From Paraspadella gotoi (taxonomy: Eukaryota > Chaetognatha): a stretch of DNA of 64,000 nt. Shown one piece after another: positions 40,438 to 53,139 of the stretch. Position numbers and translations under genes: made by a program. The DNA lies in assembly GCA_051294375.1 (NCBI GenBank), contig CM119263.1, positions 28,743,280-28,807,279 on the forward strand. The letters are read 5' to 3'. Below the pieces are notes generated by a model. The model was not told where the DNA came from, did not search any database, and saw nothing but the letters and a program-made list of their open reading frames with translations. Position 1 is the stretch's first letter, and the number at the start of each line of letters is the position of its first letter.

Positions 40438-40625
40438 AGGGAGTGAATAAACAAAACTGTGAGAGAGTCTTGATTGAAAGCTTGCAGGGACCTGCTATGT
40501 CATTATCTTCTAAGTGTGATGGAGGCCTTAAGCCACCAAAGCCTGTCTAAAGTCAGGGGCAAGATTGCTTATTTATTAAATGAATGGATAATTATTATAT
40601 TGGTTGTACCAATTTCATAGAATTG
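40438..40625 (+). repeat. dispersed 190 bp repeat, copy 1
   Basis: It begins GGGAGTGAATAAACAAAACT, contains GATGGAGGCCTTAAGCCACC and AAAGCCTGTCTAAAGTCAGG, and ends TATATTGGTTGTACCAATTT. It matches 47672-47857 at most positions. The tail alone recurs inverted at 45415-45452. The pattern suggests a short retroposon (SINE-like) with a 5'-truncated copy. I see no tRNA-like head. Confidence 0.8.
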
Positions 40626-40629
40626 ATAA

Positions 40630-42327
40630 TGAAAGTGAGATTAAGAATAAAGATTAGAATGAAAAGTAGAATGTGAAGAAGAAGAAAAAGAAGAAGAATA
40701 AAGGGAGGCTTTTAAAAATATAATATTTTGGCCTTGATTAGTTTAAAGTATAACTAATAGCGTTCTTGTTAGTAATTCCTCGTCACTGACTTTACAAGGA
40801 CGACGAAAACGACGACGNNNNNNNNNNCGACGAGGGTTTGCCTAATGCGCCACGGTCTCTCTCGCGAAAGGAAGATGGAACTGCGAGAAGGACGNNNNNN
40901 NNNNNNNNNNNNNNNNNNAGAGAGACATAGTGATTGAGTGATATTTGGAGGGAATCGAACAAGAATTACTTTATATTTTAAGTGTTTTATTCAAACCAAA
41001 GATTAATACAATCATAAGTACAGACAAGTTATTAAAAAAGCATTCACAATATCCATGTTCTCAAATTTTAGACAATTGGACAATAATTTCAATTGTTATC
41101 ATTATTATTTTGAAAATAAAATAGAATTGAGACTGCAAATAGTTTAATAACAATATTGAATGTAAGGCCTGAGCGAAGATGAGGTATTTCTGGAAAATTA
41201 CAAGCATGATTTATAGGAAAAAATAAAAGGACATATTAAATTCATTATCTTGTCTGATTAAAAGTAATTTTATAGAAAATTAGTTCATCATAATTTCATT
41301 ATTTCATTATTTCATCTCTCGAAATTGTAATGCCTTCATTTACTTTTTTTTCTATTAAAAGCGGTCACATCAAAATAATTTAACTTTACTAATTTCCTAA
41401 AGCTATTTTACTGACGACATTCAAGGAATAATTACATTCAAAGTGCATGGAAATATTCAAGTGAATCCAATTTGTTATTAAAAATTAAACTTTGACGACA
41501 TTAACTAATAATCATGGATCATTGAATTCACTGTTTTATAAAATCGTGACAAATAATATAAAAATTATACATTCATTTAAAAATAAGCCCTCTTGTCTTG
41601 GACAGGCTGTATAAAAGAGTAATGTGAAAATAATAAAATTAAATAAAAATAAAATTTGGCCCATAGAAAATGAAAATGAAAACTAATAAAAATACTTTGG
41701 TAATTATTTTATTGTAACTTTCTTTAATATATACTTTACTGGGCACAGTAAGATATGTTTATATATAATAATAAGTATATAATAAGCTAAAATTTCAAAA
41801 TAAAATTTTTTAAATTTTAAGGCCGGGTTTGAATTCCTTGCAAATAAATTGATTTAAGAAAGTATAATTCTTTTTTCAAAATTATTACATTAAGTTGGTC
41901 AAATAAGTCAAAAACTGAGGCGGTGTAAATATACCGCCATATTTAAAATACCGATTTTTAATTTCTGGCGTAAAAATATTGTATTTTTTTAATTTTAACC
42001 TACTTAACAATAAATTTTTTTTAAAAAGATTGATATTTTTTATCAACTTTTTATGAGGAATTTGACATAATATTATATGGAGGTAGTATTATACACAAAA
42101 TAAGCTGACTGGGCTACGACATTAGTAAAAAAACAAAAATGAATGCAGATAAATATTTACTAATAAGATAGTTGTTAATTGCTAAATTTTGATTCTAAAC
42201 TTTCACTTCACCCTAATGTAAAAGTTAAAAATTTTTAAAACGGGTTCCTCAATTAGTTATCTGTTAATCTTTTTTTAAAAAAAACAAGAACAAGAACTAG
42301 AAGTTTTCCACATCTAATGAGTAAAAT
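40630..42327. other. AT-rich stretch with two N gaps; no gene
   Basis: Gaps at 40818-40827 and 40895-40918 sit in CGACGA and GAGAGA repeats. From 41000 to 42300 the sequence is AT-rich. A hairpin GGCGGT...ACCGCC at 41920-41940 resembles the hairpin at 57861. No exon seen. Confidence 0.5.
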
Positions 42328-43139
42328 CTATTCGTTATGAATGAGAGAATTTAAGCTTTCGTAACAGTTGGAACAACATCTGCGTAACGGAACTTTTATC
42401 CCCAATTTGTTCATGAAAAAATCTTGATTTTTCAATTGAAATTCCAACAAAGCCTGAGGACAGGCTCTCAGATGGTTGTGTTTCCTTTCTGGAGTCAAGC
42501 ACGTCGTCACTTGGCATCTGGGGACGAAATGAGGTATTAGTTACAAGATTATTTTGATTTATTCGAGTAGTATCAGAATTTTGATTGATATAATATTGTT
42601 AAACGCACATATATTATTTCTCCATCTATAGTCTAATCTAAAAAATGAATAACACTTTATCATTTTTATTTAAATCAGTTGCAGTTACTTTAAAACCGTA
42701 ATTGTTAAAAAAAAAAAAGAATTTTAGAATCTTAAAATTTTTAAATTTTAAATTTAACTTTCAATTTTTGTTAATAGTAGAAAGCTGCAGCAATTTACAA
42801 AGGCACAAAATCTTCTTTCATAGGCCAACTTAGAAGTAAGTAAAAGAAATGTTTTGGCTTTGGATTTTCGTTTACTCACCTTTTTTGTCTCTTTTCGTGA
42901 CAATTTCGACAAATGAGCATCTCGACGATCTCGGAGACGTTGTCCTTAGATCGAATCGTTTTATGATTCTCTTTTTCGTTAGAGATGAGTTTCTCTTTAC
43001 AAATTCCGCAAAAAGGAGGAATAGAGTCGTTGTTCCTTTCGCTGAAGAGTATAAATACTATTAAATAGTGTTTTCTTTACATTGTTATTGGCTGTAAGTA
43101 TTACAAAAGTGGAATAAAAAGAGAGAGAGACGAGAGCGT

Positions 43140-43224
<85 letters not shown>

Positions 43225-43232
43225 GAAGAGAG

Positions 43233-43285
<53 letters not shown>

Positions 43286-43605
43286 TCGCCTTGCTGACAG
43301 AAGTTTAATGTATGTTTATTTATGTATGTCAATCAGAAACCATCGATATCATCGCAAAATTAAACAATTTTCAAAATAAAAACCCTTCGTATAAAAGTCT
43401 CACCCGCGACTAATAAAAACCTTTAATCTAACCCGGAATCTCGACACGTGACCGAGCCTCGTTTTGACGTCACGTGATCCTCTGGGGAAGAGTAAAGTGG
43501 ACTCGATGTTGATGTCATATCTTGACGAACATTATCGTTGTGAAGATGTGAGTCGATGGGAGCCGAAGCGCAGAGTCGAGATGTCGAGCCTTCCTCGTCC
43601 GTCAG
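42328..43605 (-). CDS. Cys-rich (probable zinc-binding) C-terminal exons
   Basis: Exons 43605-43433, 43041-42880 and 42517-42328 join with consistent phases and GT/AG sites. The first reads LTDEEGSTSRLCASAPIDS and continues with Ser/Pro sequence. The second contains PPFCGICKEKL and IVEMLICRNCHEKRQK, two CxxC knuckles about 34 residues apart. The third has CQVTTCLTPERKHNHLRACP, then LGIKVPLRRCCSNCYESL, ending at TAG. The Cys pairs suggest a structural zinc module. I cannot name the family. A methionine at 43514 could start a shorter protein, but the exon is open back to an acceptor at 43606. So the gene likely continues upstream, possibly into the coiled-coil gene at 43897-47516, whose last exon has a usable ATG|GTGATT donor in phase 0. 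Confidence 0.75.
43118..43286. repeat. (GA)n array in intron
   Basis: The array lies about 80 bases upstream of the 43041 acceptor (minus strand), so it is a CT tract in the transcript. Confidence 0.9.
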
Positions 43606-43896
43606 CTGGAATGGGGAGATTCACGTCTCACAATTTTTTTTGCTCACTTCATATATTGTAAACTATATATTATATACTACAATGAAACTTTTTTCCACAA
43701 TGCTTTATTCTCTAAATACGTATTATTCAGCTCTAGAAAGTTAGAATCATTTATTTATATTTACTTAATTTTGGAAATTAAAAAAAATTCTTCTTCCCAT
43801 TTATAAATTTAGAATATACCAAATTTTATCACTGAAGATATATTATCTTTTATAATCCTGGGTTCAATTTTCAAACAGTAAAAATTTGAAATTTTT

Positions 43897-46800
43897 TTAA
43901 ACATGCCCTTTTACAATCACCATTTGCGCCGTCGGGCTCACGACCACTTTTAATTCTTTTTTCTGCTTCCACATTTTTTTTCTCTGAACAATTTTTTTCA
44001 CGTTCCTGTAATTTTTTCGCGTCTCTTCAGCGACCTAAGGAATGCAAAATTTTGCTTTAAATAATTATAAACATTTAATCAATATCTTTAATATGATCAA
44101 CCGAATAGACGTTTTTTTACGTCACCTTTAAAACTTTCTTCTTTGATTTTTTTGGTGAGAGACGATTTTCTGGACAGTTGTTATTTAAGAGATACTGAGA
44201 ATCTTTTTCCTCGATCTCTTTAGATTTCGTTTCCTTTGGAGAAAATAAAACGGTTATAAATTTACTACAAATCACTTTGGCGCAACCTTTAAAAAATCAT
44301 TTTAACTTAACTGTTTTGCTGTTTGCAGCGGGAAAAAAGGAGAAGACAAAAGCACGTGAATTTTAGTCAAAAAATGATGAATCGAGTCTATTTTACGAAT
44401 TTCGATATTTAATTTCATTTTACCCCCTTCAAAAAATGCCTTACCTCGAGCAATTATTGTCCGATTTTTGTTCGTCCAGCAGCTGCGGAAAAACGTTCTC
44501 CAGGTAAGTTTTGATTTTCAAGTCCAACATTCGGTTTTTCTTTGTCGATTCTAATTTCTCGAGTTGACCGATGATCTTTTCGGACAAATTCTCTTGATGT
44601 CGTAGATCTTTGTTTTCCTGAATTTAAGAAACTATGATTTCAAGACTCTAACGAAGGTCGGGTAGGTCTGACTGAGTCTAAGTAAGTAAGGACGGGGAAA
44701 ATGATGGGAAAGGGTAATGTATATTGTAAGCGGCTTAGTCAGTGGTAAAAAAAAAAGAGAGAAAAGAGCGTGAGTGAAAAACCTAAACCCTGGACTCGAG
44801 CCTGGATCTCCGGGAGGAGGGGGAAGAGGATGAGGAAACGGTGCATGCTGGCAAAACCTATCGGTTCTTTCTGCAAGAGAAAGCAATAAAAAGAAAAATA
44901 ATGATAAAGAAATCAAAATTCCCTTTTGTTTTAATGAAAAGAATATCTTTAAGACCCGCTTGAGGACTTGACTCAACGACGAGCACTGGCCACTGTCTTT
45001 TTTTACAATCTCTCTCTCTCTCTCTCCACATCGAGACACACCTTGACAATCTCGTCCCGATTGAAATCCTTAAACCTCTGCAGCAACCTCTTCTTGTAGA
45101 GGAGGTGGCCGTCCACGATCCGCTTGGGGTCTTCAGCGGAGGCGCCTTCCTTGATGTCAGACGTGCGTGTCGATTTGGTGATTTTCAAAACGGACTGATT
45201 AATTCAAGAGGATTGCCATTATTTTATAGTTATTCAAAATAGTTTAATTTTTTTAAGTAAAAAAAATGTATACTAAATATATTTTTATTTATTTATTTAT
45301 TTATCTATTTATTCATTTATTTACTTCCCAATTTTTAATTTTTTTAATGGATTTATTTAACTGTTTATTTTTTTATTAATTTATTTTGTATTTTTTTCTT
45401 AGTTTATTTATTTATGAAATTGGTACAACCAATATAAAAATTATAAAAATTATTTAATTATCTATTAATTTGTGTAATTGTTAATATATTTTATTTTATT
45501 TTGTCTTTTGTCTTTCCCTTTCTTTCATCCCCTCCACCCGACTAGGACGGTATACACCTCTTTTAGTTTCCGCAGCGCCTCTTCCGTCGAGTCGATGTCG
45601 CTCGCCACCTGGTGGACATTTAACATAATTCATTACAATTGATTTCAAAGAACCAAACGAACAATCGCAACAGCTCCAACACTAGCAACATCAACCTGCA
45701 ATATATCCATCAAGATCTCTCGCTTGAGCTGCTCGTTGAGATGAGACGGTATTGCGGAGCTGGCGCGGGACGTCCCGGCCGGCGTCTCCGGCGCGGTACC
45801 ACTTCCGGTGCCGGGCGACGGCGATGATCCTTCCTTCATCGAGACTTCGCGTTTCTCGACTTCGGAGGAACTGGAAGAATGGTTAGGATCGTTAGACGAT
45901 CGTGAATCTCATCGTTGTTGTCATCGTCGGTGTCATCGTCGTCGTAGCAGACGTCAAATTACGACTTTGTCTTTGTCTTTAAACATTATCTGCATTGTTA
46001 ATATGCTAAATCGCATTTTTTAATCTTATTTGCAAATTATTTTTATCAATCTCTAAGTTAATTAGGCTCAAAATTTACAAGTATGTTCAGCTTTATACTC
46101 GTGATCATTGAATAAAGATAAAAAAAATATTATTAACATGGAAACATTTGATTGACCTTTTGTTCGAAAGATCTCCGACTCCGGTGTCGTGATCTTTGGC
46201 GTCATCTTTCATCTTTTCTTCGGATTCTGTTATTTCTTTCGGCTGAAAATAAGTATTTTTTTAGACTCAGTATTACTTAAATAATAAGTCATAAAATATA
46301 TCTATTAATGATAAGTATCTAACCTCGTTTTCTGCGTCGCCGCTGACGGAACCATCGACGACTATCTCGCTCTCAACTGAATCCTCGCTGTTCGATGACC
46401 TTTCCCTTTTGTTCGTCAAGCCTTCTCTTTTGCCCGTTGAGCCCTGTAGATGGCAACAAAAATTAAAAGAGCATCTTCGCATTTGTTCTGAGAGAAGTTT
46501 TATTTTTAACGTACGTCACAATTAGCGACCTGTATTAATACGAAAAAAGAATAATATATAATAAGAAAATTCAGTATGCTATAGACTAAGCTGATAAACT
46601 ATGAAGAATTTTACCTCCGAACCGAAATCAGGTATTGGAGAGAAGGTAGGGATGTAAATAGGTACAGTGGGGCTGAGATAAACTGCCTCCGGTCCGTTTC
46701 ACATTACCGTCACGTATTAATTTTGAAGTATCGGGAAGTTATTTTGCTCATAAAAGAATTGTGTATTTATATTTCTTTAGTCTGAGAAAAAATTAAATAA

Positions 46801-47516
46801 AAAATTTAAAAAACAAGTACAATTTAACACTTTCACCTGCAATTATTCTTAAAGGTTAACTTTTTAAAAAGGTAAGGAACAAACTTTGAGGTTGATCAGC
46901 AGTTGTTCAAGAAATTCAATCCTTCGTAACTTTTAACTTTTAACTTTTTAAGGCCGATTATAATTTATATAATTTATACAGACTTGTTTCAAATACATTT
47001 CACCTGATCTTTCGTTGTTGAATTCATTTCTGGTCGGTGATTTTTAATTTTGAAGTTGCTACGAGCGCTGTCGTCACTTTGAATCAAGAAAATGTAAGAA
47101 ATGTATGTTAGTCGTCTATATGTATCATATATGATACTAGATACTAGGTTTTACGTCTAACCTGGAACTGGCAGTCCTCATTAAAGTTTTTGGCGTCTGA
47201 AAAGAGAGTAAGTAATATTCAAGGTTTTAAAACCATATTATATTTCCTCTGAACCTTTTTAAATAGTAAAGCTGTACAATACAAACAATAGCCCTATCAA
47301 AATAAATATATATAAACTTATAATTTATTCATTATTAGTAAATATTTAAAAACTTTAGCGTCTTAACATCGATAAATCTCCCTTATCATGTCGATTGTCA
47401 TGTCTCACGCTGTGAAGGGATGAACCAACTGAATCATCTTGTGTGTGAGGACGATTTTTTGTGTGACGTCCCCCGTATTTGGCGAATCTCTTTCTTTGCG
47501 GCTTTCGTGGTCCCAC
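43897..47516 (-). CDS. multi-exon charged coiled-coil protein, unidentified
   Basis: Exons read on the minus strand: 47516-47409, 47196-47162, 47076-47004, one ending at 46615 (reads PTVPIYIPTFSPIPDFGSE, start unclear), 46529-46515, 46443-46324, 46242-46157, 45870-45696, 45608-45558, 45194-45042, 44617-44445, 44233-44126 and 44034-43897. All junctions are GT/AG, and phases agree except between 44445 and 44233, where a small exon or another donor is missing. The first half is polar (NKRERSSNSEDSVESEIVVD). From SHLNEQLKREILMDILQ through YKKRLLQRFKDFNRDEIVK to EKLESTKKNRMLDLKIKTYL it is helical with heptad-like leucines. The end is basic (KKMWKQKKELKVVV) and stops at 43897 unless spliced on to the Cys-rich exons. 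The 5' start was not located. It is probably nuclear; no family is recognised. Confidence 0.75.
45415..45452 (-). repeat. dispersed 190 bp repeat, truncated inverted copy
   Basis: It matches only the last 35-40 bases of the 40438 and 47672 copies, in the opposite orientation (TGAAATTGGTACAACCAATA). It lies in an intron of the coiled-coil gene. Confidence 0.65.
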
Positions 47517-47671
47517 CTGAGCGTGATTAGGGAAAGAGATTATAATTGAATTTTACTTTACTTCGTTTCGTTATATTTATTCTATATTTCTAACAATTAA
47601 AAAAAATACGTTAGCTATTTAATAATTTTTTAATCTTCGATATTTAATGTGCAAAATGGGAGTCAATGGGA

Positions 47672-47857
47672 GTGAATAAACGAGACTGTGAGAGAGTCTT
47701 GATTGAAAGCTTTCAGGGTTCTGCTATGTTATTATCTTTTAAGAGTGATGGAGGCCTTAAACCACCAAAGCCTGTCCAAAGACAGGGGCAAGTTAGCTTA
47801 TTTATTGAATGAATGGATAGTTTTTATATTGGTTGTACTAATTTCACAAAATGGCCA
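47672..47857 (+). repeat. dispersed 190 bp repeat, copy 2
   Basis: Same layout as 40438-40625 (GGGAGTGAATAAACGAGACT at the start, TATATTGGTTGTACTAATTT at the end), with scattered substitutions rather than indels. It is thus an older true copy, not an assembly effect. Confidence 0.8.
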
Positions 47858-48574
<717 letters not shown>

Positions 48575-48766
48575 GGGTTACTGGGTAACTTTTGTGACAA
48601 TTGTCACGCAACAAAACTTTTCCCTCAATCACGAAATGATCAAAACAAAAATCTAAACTCTTTTTTAGTTTCCCAGTGACGTCCACAAATTTCACTCCTT
48701 TTCAGATTCGAAATGAAATAATATTTTTGAAAGCTAATTAAATTTATTTTTAAAAAAAAATAGAAA

Positions 48767-50548
48767 ATGTCTCTCATCGTGGATCGACTTTTAGAATTGA
48801 CTAGAATATTTTCCGAATTTTCTGGAGAATTATTCTTTCGCTACACTCTGGACAACAAGGTGAGTAAAGGTTTAGTAAACAGCAGGTTCATAAAGGTAAA
48901 GCTACTGTGAGAAAGTATTATTGTAGTACCGAATTCAAACTGTTGAGTAATTTAAATCTTTCTCGTTATGATAAACTTTATCGCGAGTAAGAATTAAAAT
49001 CTTCACTTGGTTTCCAAATCCTTTTTCACAACTCCCCAAATCACCCCCTGCCCCCTTACCCCTCATTCATCCCCCTTACCCCCCATTCCCCCCCACCCTT
49101 ACCCCCATTCACCCTGCCCTTTTACCCCCAATCACTCTCCCCTTTTACCCCCATTCACTCCCCTTTTACCCCCCATATTCACCCCCCTGACCCCCCATCC
49201 ACCCTTTTTTTACCCCTTCACCTCCCTTACCTCCATTCACCCCCTTTATCTCCCCATTCACCCCCATTTACCTCCCTTACCCCCCTTCATCCCCTTATCC
49301 GCCCATTCAACTCCCCCCCCATATTCCGTAGACCTTCTACGGAGGATCGAACCACAGCGTCTGGAGCTACGAGACCGGAACTGGTCTTCGACGCTCTCCA
49401 GAAAAGATGGAACTGCGACTGGAGGAAACCTCTGCCACGATTGGCCGGCGTCATTTTCCTCTAATCGGCCGGCGCCACCAGGAGCCGCTTTACGTCGTTG
49501 ACCGGCGTCTCGAGGCGCCGATCTCCTCGGTCGGGTTCTCCAACGGCGCCTTCGCGCAGTCGGAACCCTGGGACTTTTCGCTCAAACCGTCCGTCGACGC
49601 GAAGGCGCCTTCGTTCCAGATGCTCGACGAAGACGACGACATTATCGTGGAAAGCATCGAACCTCCGACTATGAACGCGTCGGAAAAAGGCGCGCCGGAA
49701 GTAGGCGGGCCGGTAATAGCCGTGGACGAATTAAGAACACCCTTGCCGGAATTCGGAACGCCACCCGCATCTCGGAATCTCTTTATCGAGACGCGGGACG
49801 CTGGCGTAGTCGTCGGCGGCAACGGCGGAACATTCGCCGAAGTCGGCATCACTCGACCGAAACAAAAGAACGTTCCTTCATCCTGCAGCGATCCTGGCGG
49901 AATTGGATACGAAACTCAGAAGACGAAAAAAGAAAAGACGCGCGGGGCGAAACCTTACATTTGCAAATCCTGCGGAAACGGGTTCAAGTCTTACTCTAAC
50001 TTGCTCATTCACTCCAGAATTCACACAGGTAATTGTGAAACTTATCAGAGAAAAGAAATAGGAACCAAAATGATAACAAGTGGTTATTTGAAAATATGAT
50101 CCTAGAAATTGCCACCAAATAAATCCGTTGCCCTCTTTCTTTTAAGGTGATCGGCCGTACAGATGTGACTTGTGCGGACACGGCTTTGCGCAACTCGGCA
50201 ATCTGAACGCACACAAACGAATTCACTCGGGAGAGCGACCTTTCAGGTGCAACTTTTGCGGAAAAGGATTCGCTCAATCTTCCAATTTGCGATCGCACAT
50301 CAGGTTACTATGTTTTTCTTCGCTAGAAAGAGTCTTTTTCGTAAGTATTTCAATCGATTTTATAATTTGTAGAATAGTTTATTAAAAATATATTTTTAAT
50401 CCCTAGGGTTCATTTAGGTCAGAAACCCTTCACCTGCAAAATCTGCCAAAGGGGATTTTCCCGACAAAATTTACTCACATTGCATTCTCAATCCTGCCGT
50501 CAGATGGCGAACGTGAACGGGAGCCAGAGCTCGTCGTCCAACAATTAG
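48767..50548 (+). CDS. C2H2 zinc-finger protein, four exons, 362 aa
   Basis: Exons are 48767-48859, 49332-50028, 50147-50303 and 50407-50548; sites are GTGAGT, GTAATT and GTTACT donors with TAG, AAG and TAG acceptors, and all phases agree. The start [15 protein letters not shown] has an AAAATG context. Residues 1-250 form a non-finger region with acidic patches. Four fingers follow: YICKSC...HSRIHTG, YRCDLC...HKRIHSG, FRCNFC...HIRVHLG and FTCKIC...LHSQSC. The last has Cys in place of the final His (C2HC). Linkers are of the TGDRPY/SGERPF type, as in DNA-binding finger arrays. The exon 2 acceptor follows a 300-base C-rich ACCCCC/TTACCCC tract. It is probably a nuclear sequence-specific regulator; no orthologue is recognised. 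AATAAA-like signals occur near 50757. Confidence 0.9.
49030..49320. repeat. C-rich degenerate repeat in zinc-finger intron 1
   Basis: Repeats on the pattern CCCCTTACCCCCCATTCA. It is the extended polypyrimidine tract of the exon 2 acceptor and gives a spurious Pro-rich frame. Confidence 0.8.
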
Positions 50549-50814
50549 ATGTACTTCAGTCAATGTGGCTGATTTACATTAGGTTTATTTATATATTTAT
50601 TGCGATTTGCTGTGATATTTATTCAACTTTTACTTTGTTTGTGATTCACGTCCTATTTATTTATTACGAGGTTCGTTTTTCAGCCTTAACCTTTTTAGTT
50701 GTTTTTTTTTGTGTGTCTGCGTGTTTGTTAAAAAAAGCGTTTTAATTTATTTAACTAAATAAATTGTGTATATTTATTTGTCAATACATATTTTTGTCAA
50801 CAATCTATCATTCA

Positions 50815-52550
50815 TCACACTTCATTCATGATTGAACTCACGAATTCTCCAAAGGTATGTTCCTGAATCCCCGGCCTCTGATTGGCTGGAAATTGACTAT
50901 TGAGAGTCACGACCGCCGACGTCACCAGGGGCGGAATCGAGTAAGGATTGGTATAACCCTGCGCCGCCCGCTGCGGGTCCGGCAGTCCTTGAATGCCAGG
51001 TGGCGGGGCGGTCTTAGCGCCGCGGCACTGACATCCGGGGTTCTCCTGCGCCGAGCTGACAACGCCGAGCTCGGCGCAAGTGTACGGGACCACCAGCGGC
51101 CGTGGAATCGGGATCGAAGCCGGAGGGGTCGGCATTGGCAGCGCCGCAGTGGGAATTGTCAGCGCTGGCGTTGTAATAGGCACCGCGGGCGTCGGGATGG
51201 GCATCGTCGGGATCGGCACCGCTGGATACGGTGCCGCTACGGTGCGAATAATCGTGGAAACTGGAAAAGCGGCGTTGGAACCGGCGACGGGTTTTTTGGC
51301 GGGAAGCGGCGCTGGAAGAAAGAGGGAATCCATCCGCGGACAGACGAAGGGGAATGGGCCGGAAAATACCGGCGGAGGACGAACGGGATTCGGGAATCCC
51401 GGTTGAGGACGGACCGGTAACTCCTCCTTTGTTAGCCCCGGAATGACTGGCGGACCCAAAGAAATGGGCGCGAACAGCCCGTGAGGCTCGTTCCTCGCTG
51501 GAGCGTGTCTCTTGTTACGATGACCGCCGCCCCTGTGAGGCTTTGGCGGCTTTTTCGACGTCGTCGCGGGCAGGAAGGGCGTCGGCAACGGCGGCGGCAG
51601 CAGCAGCGGCAGCGGCGGAGAGAATTTGAGGTTCTCTCCGCTGCGCTGCGGCGGAGGCGGAGGGGGCGGGATTTCTGCGACGTTCTTGACGGCGAAATCT
51701 ATGATTGGGAGGGAACCGTAGTGGACGACGTTGTTGGCGGACAAATCCATGGATCCTTGGAATTGGGGCGTGGCTTCAGTCATTATTTGGCGCGGATAAA
51801 GAGAGAGGTCGGCGGGACCTGGTTGAGGGTCAAAATTTGAGAGGAAAAATAATTTAAATAAATATATATCTGGTGTTTTTACAGTTTCTATAGGTACTTA
51901 TTAGATATTTACTATTTTTTTAGCAAAACAAGCCAACGAACAGTTAACTAAGCAATATAAAAAAGAGAGTCGAATATCTTTCACACGTGCGTAGTTTAAA
52001 TACTAAAATTTTAAAGTCTTATCTTTCTGCCTTTCTGCTTTCGGCATTTTCTCGTACTTCAGAATTCCATCCAAGATGCCTCACCTCCGTTCGACGGCTG
52101 CAGCTGGTGCTGCGGCGGCCTAAGTAGGCCAACTGCCCCAAATTGTGTGGCAGACGTTGCTGCGACGTTGTCTTTCGCAAAAGTCGATTTCATCAACGAA
52201 TGATTTGGATTGGAAAAACTCATTTCTCATTTCGTCGAAATTAAATTTGATGAAATGAGACGAAACTGGTGGGAAAAAGATTTTATGTGTGAAAATGTCT
52301 GTTTTTAGTTCTTATCGCATTTCTTGTGATTAAAAGCATGAATTTAGATTTTAATTACCAAATTATATTTGGAATTATTTTTAAACCAGTCTGAAAACGA
52401 TGAAAAAAGTTTTATTGTTATCTACATGTAGAATCCATGAAAAAAAATGTTCCTTAAAATAATAAACCAAACTTTCATTCGCTTTAAACTTCTATACCTC
52501 TGATGAACTTACCTTTTTATATTTCCAAGACCCTGAGGCGCATAAGACAT
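50815..52550 (-). CDS. proline-rich protein, three exons, 358 aa
   Basis: Exons are 52550-52513 (MSYAPQGLGNIK), 52119-52085 (PPQHQLQPSNG) and 51818-50815. Donors are AAAAG|GTAAGT and GGAG|GTGAGG, and phases agree (two plus one, one plus two). The frame upstream of the chosen Met is also open to 52856, so the start could lie further 5'. The third exon begins PADLSLYPRQIMTEATPQF and has a conserved-looking stretch (VVHYGSLPIIDFAVKNVAEI), then a Pro run, a basic patch (HRNKRHAPARNE), VP/IPTP repeats (VPIPTMPIPTPAVPITTPA), a Cys triplet region (ENPGCQCRG), and ends FGEFVSSIMNEV. No signal peptide is seen. It is mostly disordered; the function is unknown. The stop lies 267 bases from that of the convergent zinc-finger gene. 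Confidence 0.8.
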
Positions 52551-52559
52551 GGAAAAACT

Positions 52560-53000
52560 GCGATCTGAAAAATTCTTTTCGATGCAAAAAGGAGAAAAAA
52601 AATCCTGATCAAACGAATCTACGAGTTCGACGCGATGAAGAAAAATTGTGATGATCGCACTTCGAAGCGATTCGCTTTTAAACGACAAGTCAAGGGGGGG
52701 CGTTGACAAGTGTCGGGGGGCCACCTGAGTAGGCGCGAGAAAGTTCGAGAGGAAGAAACATGACGCTTTCGTGACTGAGAAAAAAATATGATATCTCATC
52801 GTGAAGATAAGTTGAGAAAAAAAATTGCGTCTGAGGAAATGACGGTACGTTACCATGACGATGAGTTTTGTCGATAGTTTCTAAGTTCAGTTTGATAGTT
52901 TTTTTTAACAATATTATTCCGAAAAGTTGTACGAAGAAACATTTGATGGTAAAGGGGCCTTTTCAGACCACGGTATCTGACGACATATAACTTTATGGTG
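52560..53000. other. upstream region of the proline-rich gene
   Basis: A minus-strand frame is open from 52856 but its peptide looks like chance. A G-run with CACTTGTCAACGCC on the minus strand lies at 52685-52725. No clear promoter motif. Confidence 0.3.
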
Positions 53001-53004
53001 GACT

Positions 53005-53135
53005 AAAATCCACTAACCGTTCATCAGCGGCCATTGGTGCCGGAGGCAAGTCGTTCGCCTCCCAACCCAAAGGTCCGGGCTTCTAGCCCTGTGGTCGCCT
53101 AAGCTCATGGACTGCTTATATTGAACGGTTCTGTC
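53005..53135 (+). repeat. tRNA-like element with 9 bp inverted ends
   Basis: AACCGTTCA near 53015 and TGAACGGTT near 53121 flank about 100 bases that hold GGAGGC...GCCTCC and GGGCTTCTAGCCC stem-loops. The stem-loop layout resembles anticodon and T arms. Box A and B matches are poor, so I call it a small mobile or tRNA-derived element rather than a tRNA gene. Confidence 0.4.
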
Positions 53136-53139
53136 ATTA

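Noticed and set aside
49007-49501. 164-codon Pro-rich plus-strand frame
   Set aside because: It is a C-rich intron tract plus the zinc-finger exon 2 read in the wrong frame.
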